Shown here: in pieces, positions 57,991-64,000 of the stretch
Layout of the letters: every line of letters begins with the position of its first letter
Numbering within the stretch: the first letter of the stretch is position 1
Source: Marinobacter caseinilyticus
GTDB lineage: Bacteria > Pseudomonadota > Gammaproteobacteria > Pseudomonadales > Oleiphilaceae
Reading direction: 5' to 3'
DNA: 64,000 nt
NCBI RefSeq assembly: GCF_011074955.1
Contig: NZ_WUQJ01000018.1
Span: 124,001-188,000, forward strand
Notes under the pieces: generated by a model
What the model saw: the letters and a program-made list of their open reading frames with translations, nothing else
Databases searched by the model: none
Told to the model about the DNA's origin: nothing
Translations under genes and position numbers: made by a program

Positions 57991-59116
57991 GGGGTTCACC
58001 GACCGATGTTGGCGGGGTTGGCAGCGTGAACTCGACGGTAGCGCCGTGCAACATTCCTTGGGTAGCCCATAATTTGCCGCCGTGTGCCTCGATGATCGAT
58101 CGGCTGATCGACAACCCCAGGCCCATGCCATGATTTTTGGTGGTGTAAAACGGACTGAAAATCTGCTCAATATCGTGGGGGTGAATGCCCGGTCCCGTAT
58201 CCGTCACACTGACCCATATCCGGTCCGGAGGCAGCCGTTTCACGGCAATGACAACCCGTTTATTGGTGCAAGTCCGCTCATTGAAAGCTTCGATGCTATT
58301 GTGCGCAAGGTTGACCAGCACCTGGCCGATTTGCACAGGGTCGGCACAGATCGGCGGCAAATCGGGATCGATATCGATCTCAAGTTCAATGTCGTTATCT
58401 TTGGCTTCGGCTTCGATCAGTACGGAAACATCCTTGATCAACCCCGAAAACTCGCAGGCGCTGCTTTGTTCGTCCTCGTCGCGCAAAAAACTCCGCAGGT
58501 GGCGAACGATATCGCTGGCAAAGGTCGCCGCGCTTTTAGCTTGCGACAGCACTTCCATGACCTCATCCGTGCGGTAAGGGTCTGTGCCCAGCAGGCGCAG
58601 AGCGGCGTCACAGTTGAGCACAACAGTACCCAACGGCTGGTTGAGTTCGTGGGCAAGGCTGGCGGCCAGTTCACCTGCGGTATTCAGGCGCGAAAGGTGG
58701 GCCAGTTGCGATTGCAGGCTGCGCAGTTTTCGTGCGGACGCCTGTTCACCGGAAATATCGACCATGATGGTACGAATGATTGTATTGGCGTTGGTCTGTC
58801 CCATTACAACCTGGCTTTGTAGCCACAGTGTCAGGAGACGCCCTTGTCGGTTCTTAATCCTTAGCGTCGCGCTGTGGCCGCCGGCGCTGCTGCCCAGTTG
58901 GCGAAGGTGCGCAATGAAGGGTTCCCGGTCGCTATTGACCAGCCACCTGGAGAATGGCTGGCCGACCAGCCAATTGGCCTGCCAGCCAAGAAGTGCCGCA
59001 CCGACATGATTGATTTTTTCAATGCAGCCGACGCCGTCAAGCACCGCGTAACCGGTGGGTGCATGCTCAAACAGATCAACGTAATCGAGTGTCTTATCTG
59101 ACGGTTTGCTGTCCAT
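57980..59116 (-). CDS. PAS-domain sensor histidine kinase of the hydrogenase locus
   Basis: 378-residue soluble kinase without transmembrane segments. A PAS domain covers about 12-125 (FEHAPTGYAVLDGVG ... IRTIMVDISGE). The H box is SLAHELNQPLG with His156, the N box is NLAHNSIEAF, and the G boxes are DTGPGIHPHD and GMGLGLSISRSI. It resembles FixL/TodS-type kinases with HELNQPL. The signal is unknown; a heme or redox cofactor in the PAS domain cannot be told from the sequence. The divergent neighbour is the DUF2231 gene. Confidence 0.92.
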   Translation of the reverse strand: MDSKPSDKTLDYVDLFEHAPTGYAVLDGVGCIEKINHVGAALLGWQANWLVGQPFSRWLVNSDREPFIAHLRQLGSSAGGHSATLRIKNRQGRLLTLWLQSQVVMGQTNANTIIRTIMVDISGEQASARKLRSLQSQLAHLSRLNTAGELAASLAHELNQPLGTVVLNCDAALRLLGTDPYRTDEVMEVLSQAKSAATFASDIVRHLRSFLRDEDEQSSACEFSGLIKDVSVLIEAEAKDNDIELEIDIDPDLPPICADPVQIGQVLVNLAHNSIEAFNERTCTNKRVVIAVKRLPPDRIWVSVTDTGPGIHPHDIEQIFSPFYTTKNHGMGLGLSISRSIIEAHGGKLWATQGMLHGATVEFTLPTPPTSVGEPHAD

Positions 59117-59394
59117 ATCCTTTGGCCTAGACGAAAGGCGCCTGATCCATATGCGGCCGGTGTCGCAAACAATACTGCCGTGAGGTCACTCATCTGAGTT
59201 AAGCAGTGGAACGGTTGAATGACAATATGCCGAGTGTCCGGATTGGTTCCTTGCGTCACGGTTCCGAGATTGTCACAGATGGTCGCCGAAGGTGTGGAAA
59301 GTTTTATAGGATGAGGAGGCGGCCGAATCGGCACCGACCTGAAGATACCGGTCGCTGTCACGGCTTGAGAAATTTCTAAGGAGGGCATGGACGC

Positions 59395-59841
59395 ATGGGT
59401 AAGTTCCTGCCAAGACGCTTTCTTGGTTTGCCCCTTCACCCGATGCTGGTGCATTTTCCTCTGGCGTTCTGGCTCAGCGTGCCGGTGTTTGATGCGCTGG
59501 CACTGAGTCTGTCGCTGTGGCCATGGTGGGGTCTGGCGTTAGGGGCGACAGCGGTGGGTGTGATCTTTGGTGCCTTTGCCCTGATTACGGGCCTGTTGGA
59601 TTATATTGAGCTGTCAGAGACCGACAGCAACGACGTCAGGCTGGCCGCCCGGCACGGGGTGCGGACTTCTGTAGTCTGGACTGTCATGACGATGAAACTG
59701 ATGGTCGCCGGTCTGACCGAAACCCAGCCGTTGCTGGTGGCCGGCAGTCTGGTGATCGATGTACTGGTCAGCGCCCTGTTACTGCAGGGCGCCTTTTTCG
59801 GCACGAAAATAACCTATGGCCATTACCGGGACAAACCCTGA
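59395..59841 (+). CDS. DUF2231 family membrane protein
   Basis: 148 residues with about four transmembrane helices. The family signature is LPLHPMLVHFPLAFWLSVPVFD near the N terminus. AAGGAGGG precedes the ATG at 59395 by nine bases; a nearer ATG at 59387 is out of frame. DUF2231 proteins are often found beside heme or c-type cytochrome proteins, but here no heme motif is present. It may only be an unrelated neighbour of the hydrogenase locus, divergent from the kinase. Confidence 0.85.
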   Translation: MGKFLPRRFLGLPLHPMLVHFPLAFWLSVPVFDALALSLSLWPWWGLALGATAVGVIFGAFALITGLLDYIELSETDSNDVRLAARHGVRTSVVWTVMTMKLMVAGLTETQPLLVAGSLVIDVLVSALLLQGAFFGTKITYGHYRDKP

Positions 59842-59985
59842 TCAGCCCGGGGCGCTGATTCCGGCGGATAGCATGCGTAATTATAACGGTTCAGTTTGGC
59901 ACCCCGGGTTATAAACGACTACTCTCAAGGGGGACCAGCTCGTGCCCGACACCGAACAATGACAACAAAAACGATGAGGGAAATC

Positions 59986-60993
59986 ATGTATAAGCATCCA
60001 CTAATAAAGTCAGCCGTTGGACTCGCGACAGCCGTTGCACTCGGGTTTTCAGGGCTTGCTCAGGCCGAAGGCAATTATGTTATGGGCACCGCCACCACGG
60101 GTGGCACTTATTATCCGGTCGGTGTCGCATTGTCGACCCTGATCAAGGTTCGTCTCGAACCCACCAGCAGCATTTCCGTTTCGGCCATCAGCTCGGCGGG
60201 TTCCGGAGAGAACCTGAAACTGATGGATGAAGATCAGATTCAGTTCGGCATCCTGCAAGGGCTGTATGGCGCCTGGGCCTGGAAAGGCAGCGGTCCCGTA
60301 CCCAAGGCGTATAAAAACCTGCGTTCCGTGACGATGCTGTGGCAAAACGTTGAGCACTTTGTGGTGCGCAGCTCGCTGGCTAAAACCGGCACCATGGAAG
60401 ACATGACCAATTTATACGGCAAGAGCTTTTCCATTGGTGCCCGCAATTCCGGCACCGAGGGGTCGGGTCGCTTTATCCTGGGTCAGCTGGGTGTTGACCT
60501 GGAAAAAGTGGACATCGCATACCTGGGTTATGGCCCTAGCGCCGATTCTATGCAAAATGGCAACATCGATGGCATGAACATTCCCGCCGGTGTGCCGGCC
60601 TCGGCGGTTACCCGGGCATACGCGAATATGGGCAAGGACATCACCACGCTGGATGTGACGGAAGATCAACTGGCCAAGATCAACAGCGAATTTGAGCTTT
60701 GGACGCCGTACGATATTCCGGCCGACACCTACCCCAATCAGGCCAAGGACATCCATACGATTGCCCAGCCCAACATTCTGTCGGTTCGGGCCGATGTGCC
60801 GGAAGAGGATGTCTATCAAATTACCAAGACAATCTACGCCAATCTCCCGTTCTTGAACAATATCCACCCGGCCACCAAGGCAATGGCGTTGGAAAAGGCC
60901 ATTGCTGGCCTACCGATGCCGTTGCATCCGGGCGCTGCGCGCTTTTACCGCGAACAAGGGTTGGACATTCCCGAGCGCCTAATCGCCAAGTAA
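59986..60993 (+). CDS. TAXI-family TRAP transporter solute-binding protein
   Basis: 335 residues. The start at 59986 gives a clean signal peptide (MYKHPLIKSAVGLATAVALG...LAQA) and has GAGGG upstream; ATG codons at 59959 and 59974 would add short tails. The mature protein opens NYVMGTATTGGTYYPVGVAL, the TAXI signature. ARNSGTEGSG and PADTYPNQ follow. TAXI proteins capture organic acids such as glutamate or 2-oxoglutarate in the periplasm. It is followed by its fused permease. Confidence 0.94.
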   Translation: MYKHPLIKSAVGLATAVALGFSGLAQAEGNYVMGTATTGGTYYPVGVALSTLIKVRLEPTSSISVSAISSAGSGENLKLMDEDQIQFGILQGLYGAWAWKGSGPVPKAYKNLRSVTMLWQNVEHFVVRSSLAKTGTMEDMTNLYGKSFSIGARNSGTEGSGRFILGQLGVDLEKVDIAYLGYGPSADSMQNGNIDGMNIPAGVPASAVTRAYANMGKDITTLDVTEDQLAKINSEFELWTPYDIPADTYPNQAKDIHTIAQPNILSVRADVPEEDVYQITKTIYANLPFLNNIHPATKAMALEKAIAGLPMPLHPGAARFYREQGLDIPERLIAK

Positions 60994-61089
60994 GCCGAAT
61001 AACAGGCTAAATGGCCGTTGGTATACGAACCGGGGTTGGCAGCCGCCAACCCCCCATTCTGTGTCATTCCTTTTGGTCTGGAGCGTGTC

Positions 61090-63255
61090 GTGAGTTCCAC
61101 TGAAACTCAAACCAGCCGTCCCGATGCAAACGCGTCGCTGGACAAGGTCCGGGATGAAAGTTCGTCGGCGTCGCCGGAGCGCCTGGATCACCCGGTCCTG
61201 GGCCGCTGCATCTTCGCTTTGGCCATTGTGATTGCCGTCAGTCACCTATACTTCAACACCTTGTCGACGCTTTCGGAGCTTTGGACCTCGGCGCTACATT
61301 TCGGATTATTCGGATTACTCTGTGCCCTCACCATGCCTATGATCCGGACCCGCAGCGCCGGTGGCCGGCGACTGATCCTGGGCGTAGACCTGGTTTTGGG
61401 GCTGGCGGCGCTGGGTTGCGCGTTGTACCTCATTGGGTTTGAAAATGCGCTTTACGCCCGTGGCGTCAACTTTTCCACCGCCGACTGGGTGGTGTCGGTC
61501 ACCGCCGTATGTCTGATACTGGAGTTTGCGCGCCGCACGACGGGGTGGTTCATCCCCGTGTTGTGCATAGTGGCGCTGACGTACGTCGCCTGGTGGGGCC
61601 AGTATGTGGAGGGCCTGTTCAACTTCCCGGGGCTGACCTGGGAGACGGTGTTGTTCCGATCTTACATCGGTGGGCAGGGCATGCTCGGCTCAATTGCTCG
61701 TATTTCCTGGACCTACGTGTTCATGTTCATTCTGTTCGGCGCGTTCCTGGTCAAATCCGGGGCCGGCGACTTCATTGTCGAACTGGCCCGATGTGCCGCC
61801 GGGCGTTTCGTTGGCGGGCCGGGGTTTGTGGCGGTGTTCGCCTCCGGATTGATGGGTTCGGTGTCCGGGTCCAGTGTGGCCAATACCGTGTCCACAGGCG
61901 TGATCACCATTCCGCTGATGCGGAAGGCCGGGTTTCCGGCCCGCTTTGCCGCCGGAGTCGAGGCTGCCGCCAGCACTGGTGGCCAGTTGATGCCGCCAGT
62001 GATGGGCGCGGGTGCGTTTATCATGGCGTCTTACACCCAGGTGTCCTACCTCACCATCATCGGTGTTGCCGCGCTGCCGGCGTTACTGTATTTCCTTTCG
62101 GTGGCCATGTTCGTGCGCATTGAGGCCAAACGCAGCCATGCGGTCAGGCTGGACGATGACAGCACGCCAACACTGAAAGACGTGCTCAAGGGCGGCTGGC
62201 ATTACCTGCTTCCGCTGATTGTGCTGGTGGCAGCCCTGATTTACGGGTTTACACCCACCTATGCGGCCGGTATTGCCATAGTCTCGGTGATTGTGGCGTC
62301 CTGGCTGTCGAAGAAGCCGATGATGCCCAGGGACATTCTGGATGCCATGGTGCAGGGCACTCGCAACATCATGACCACCGCGATTCTGCTCATTACCGTC
62401 GGTTTGATCGTGAATGTGGTGTCCACCACCGGCATTGGCAATACCTTCTCCCTGATGATCACCGACTGGGCCGGTGGTAGTCTGCTGATCACCATCGTGC
62501 TGGTGGCGTTGGCCTCACTGATACTGGGGATGGGTTTACCGGTAACGGCGGCCTATATCGTGCTGGCGACGCTTTCCGCGCCGGCAATTTACAATTTGAT
62601 TGCCCAGAGCCAGCTGCTGGAGCTGCTGACCACCGGCCAGTTGCCGGAACAGGCCAAGGCTATCTTCATGCTGGCTGCGCCGGACAAACTGGCGCTACTC
62701 AACAGTCCGATGGAGATGGCGACGGCACAGCAGTTGCTGGCTCTGGTGCCGGAGAGTTTCAGTAGCCAGTTGCTGGAACAGGCGTTAACGCCCCATGCAA
62801 TTTCCATGGCACTGGTGTCCGCCCACATGATAATTTTCTGGCTGTCCCAGGACTCTAACGTTACGCCACCGGTATGCCTGACGGCATTCGCCGCTGCGGC
62901 GATCGCCGGGACGCCTCCGATGCGTACCGGGTTTACCGCCTGGAAAATCGCCAAGGGGCTCTATATCGTGCCATTGCTGTTCGCGTATTCGCCGCTGATC
63001 TCCGGGGATTTCTCCGAAATGCTTCGGGTGTTTGTGTTTGGCCTCTTCGGGGTCTACGCCATTATCGCCGGGCTGGAAGGGTTTCTGGAACACCGGCTGG
63101 CCTGGTGGCTGCGCTTGCTGATGTTCCCCGTCGGGGCTCTGATGCTGTGGCCACACGGCACCTTATGGCTGGATTTGGCCGGGCTGGCGATCTTTATCTT
63201 GCTACTGGCGTGGAGCAGTAAACAGGGCAGGGGCGTTCAGCCGATCACCGTATGA
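61090..63255 (+). CDS. TRAP transporter fused permease (4TM/12TM)
   Basis: 721-residue membrane protein in which the small (4-helix) and large (12-helix) TRAP subunits are fused, as is usual with TAXI binding proteins. GTG at 61090 with GGAG seven bases upstream is chosen; an upstream TTG at 61018 would add 24 poor residues. Conserved segments include SGSSVANTVSTGVITIPLM, STGGQLMPPVMGAGAFIMA and LGMGLPVTAAYIVLATLSAP. It imports an organic acid with Na+. Confidence 0.95.
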   Translation: MSSTETQTSRPDANASLDKVRDESSSASPERLDHPVLGRCIFALAIVIAVSHLYFNTLSTLSELWTSALHFGLFGLLCALTMPMIRTRSAGGRRLILGVDLVLGLAALGCALYLIGFENALYARGVNFSTADWVVSVTAVCLILEFARRTTGWFIPVLCIVALTYVAWWGQYVEGLFNFPGLTWETVLFRSYIGGQGMLGSIARISWTYVFMFILFGAFLVKSGAGDFIVELARCAAGRFVGGPGFVAVFASGLMGSVSGSSVANTVSTGVITIPLMRKAGFPARFAAGVEAAASTGGQLMPPVMGAGAFIMASYTQVSYLTIIGVAALPALLYFLSVAMFVRIEAKRSHAVRLDDDSTPTLKDVLKGGWHYLLPLIVLVAALIYGFTPTYAAGIAIVSVIVASWLSKKPMMPRDILDAMVQGTRNIMTTAILLITVGLIVNVVSTTGIGNTFSLMITDWAGGSLLITIVLVALASLILGMGLPVTAAYIVLATLSAPAIYNLIAQSQLLELLTTGQLPEQAKAIFMLAAPDKLALLNSPMEMATAQQLLALVPESFSSQLLEQALTPHAISMALVSAHMIIFWLSQDSNVTPPVCLTAFAAAAIAGTPPMRTGFTAWKIAKGLYIVPLLFAYSPLISGDFSEMLRVFVFGLFGVYAIIAGLEGFLEHRLAWWLRLLMFPVGALMLWPHGTLWLDLAGLAIFILLLAWSSKQGRGVQPITV

Positions 63256-63998
63256 GCCCAACCGATATCATCGCTTTACTGGTGCTGGGTGGGCTCGCCG
63301 GCTTTATTAACGTACTGTCGGCCGGTGGCTCGATGCTGACGCTGCCATTGCTGATGTTTCTCGGCTTGCCACCGCAAGTCGCCAATGGCACCAACCGGGT
63401 GGCCATCACGTTGCAGAGCATTACCGCCGTTGGTGGTTTTTTCCGCGGTGGTCATGGCAATCTGGCTATCAGCCTGCGGCTGGCGGTGCCTGCAATTGTG
63501 GGCTCCATGGTCGGAGCCTGGATGGCGACCGGGGTCTCCGATGCGGTGTTTGAATGGGTACTGGTGGCAGCCATGGTCGGGGCCTCGCTGTTTATGGTGT
63601 TGCCACAGCCCAAACTCGATACCCGGCCATTAACACCCGAGCGCCTGGGGACTGCCATCTACACCGGCATGTTCCTGATCGGGCTCTATGGCGGCTTTAT
63701 CCAGGTCGGCGTCGGGGCGTTATTTATTGTGGTGCTGTATCGGGTACTGAAGATCGACCTGCGGCAGGTCAACGTGCTCAAAGTGGCGATTGTGTTGCTG
63801 TATACCTTGCCGGCACTGCTGATATTCGCACTCAATGACCAGGTGCGCTGGATCATGGGACTGACCCTTGCCGCCGGTAACATTGCGGGTGCAATCGTAG
63901 CGGTAAGAGTCAATATGAGTGCTCGTGGAGCCCAGTGGGTGAAATGGCTGACATTGGTGATGGTGGCGGCGATTCTGATTCGGCTTATCGGGTACTGA
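63252..63998 (+). CDS. TauE/SafE family permease
   Basis: 248 residues, about seven to eight transmembrane helices. GFINVLSAGGSMLTLPLLMF and NGTNRVAITLQ are the first TauE/SafE repeat; GFIQVGVGALFIVVL is the second. These proteins move sulfite, sulfoacetate or other anions. The ATG overlaps the TRAP permease stop by four bases, so the two are translated together, which suggests that a product of the TRAP substrate leaves the cell here. Confidence 0.92.
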   Translation: MSPTDIIALLVLGGLAGFINVLSAGGSMLTLPLLMFLGLPPQVANGTNRVAITLQSITAVGGFFRGGHGNLAISLRLAVPAIVGSMVGAWMATGVSDAVFEWVLVAAMVGASLFMVLPQPKLDTRPLTPERLGTAIYTGMFLIGLYGGFIQVGVGALFIVVLYRVLKIDLRQVNVLKVAIVLLYTLPALLIFALNDQVRWIMGLTLAAGNIAGAIVAVRVNMSARGAQWVKWLTLVMVAAILIRLIGY

Positions 63999-64000
63999 CC

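Noticed and set aside
59913..59931. TGGCAC followed by GGTTATA, considered as a sigma54 promoter for the TRAP genes
   Set aside because: The -12 GC element is missing at the required spacing.

Overview
The window is a contiguous piece of chromosome from a moderately GC-rich gammaproteobacterium, most likely a marine heterotroph of the Marinobacter/Saccharospirillum kind. This placement is inferred from gene content and order, not from a search. Evidence includes the run rne / rluC - HAD phosphatase - sppA / maf / yceD - rpmF - plsX - fabD - fabG - acpP - fabF - pabC - mltG - tmk, the divergent ppsR/ppsA pair, gltX followed by tRNA-Ala and tRNA-Glu, and Na+-linked functions (an alternative ATPase and a Na+/proline symporter). 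No insertion sequence, integrase, CRISPR array or rRNA was seen.

Layout. 1-1449: end of an alternative (N-type) F1Fo ATPase operon (atpA 3' part, atpG). 1768-3681: an AEC-type permease and a convergent zinc-binding ZnuA with a Zur-box-like palindrome at its start. 3821-5625: gltX, two tRNAs and a terminator. 5712-10520: accessory genes, namely a double-domain pterin synthase homologue, a MobA-like nucleotidyltransferase, a response regulator with a C-terminal membrane anchor, a MORN/PEGA protein and a small membrane protein. 10656-20781: housekeeping genes (M16C peptidase, ppsR/ppsA, rraA, PilZ, SH3 protein, YciI, PHP phosphatase, UPF0149). 20856-36429: RNase E, then the fatty-acid/cell-envelope cluster. 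36512-42231: proline catabolism (AraC regulator, short PutA, PutP).

42417-59116: a minus-strand locus of about 17 kb for one [NiFe]-hydrogenase. It runs sensor kinase - response regulator - small subunit - large subunit - NifU-like protein - DUF5947-like - DUF6084-like - 475-aa protein - maturation protease - 35-aa membrane peptide - hypF - hypC - SIS isomerase - hypD - hypE - hypA - hypB - nickel permease. The small subunit has no Tat signal and has CxGD where CxGC is usual. The gene set matches the group 1h ('actinobacterial', high-affinity) hydrogenases known from Actinobacteria and Cupriavidus (Ralstonia) eutropha. The genes make a complete proposed pathway: nickel import (permease) and storage (HypB His-rich tail), CN/CO ligand synthesis and Fe insertion (HypC-F), Ni insertion (HypA/B), C-terminal proteolysis (protease), and several accessory proteins of unknown role. 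Most neighbouring genes overlap by 1-11 bases, which implies translational coupling. This is the most interesting part of the window.

59395-63998: a DUF2231 membrane protein, a TAXI-type TRAP binding protein, a fused TRAP permease and a TauE/SafE-like permease, all on the plus strand.
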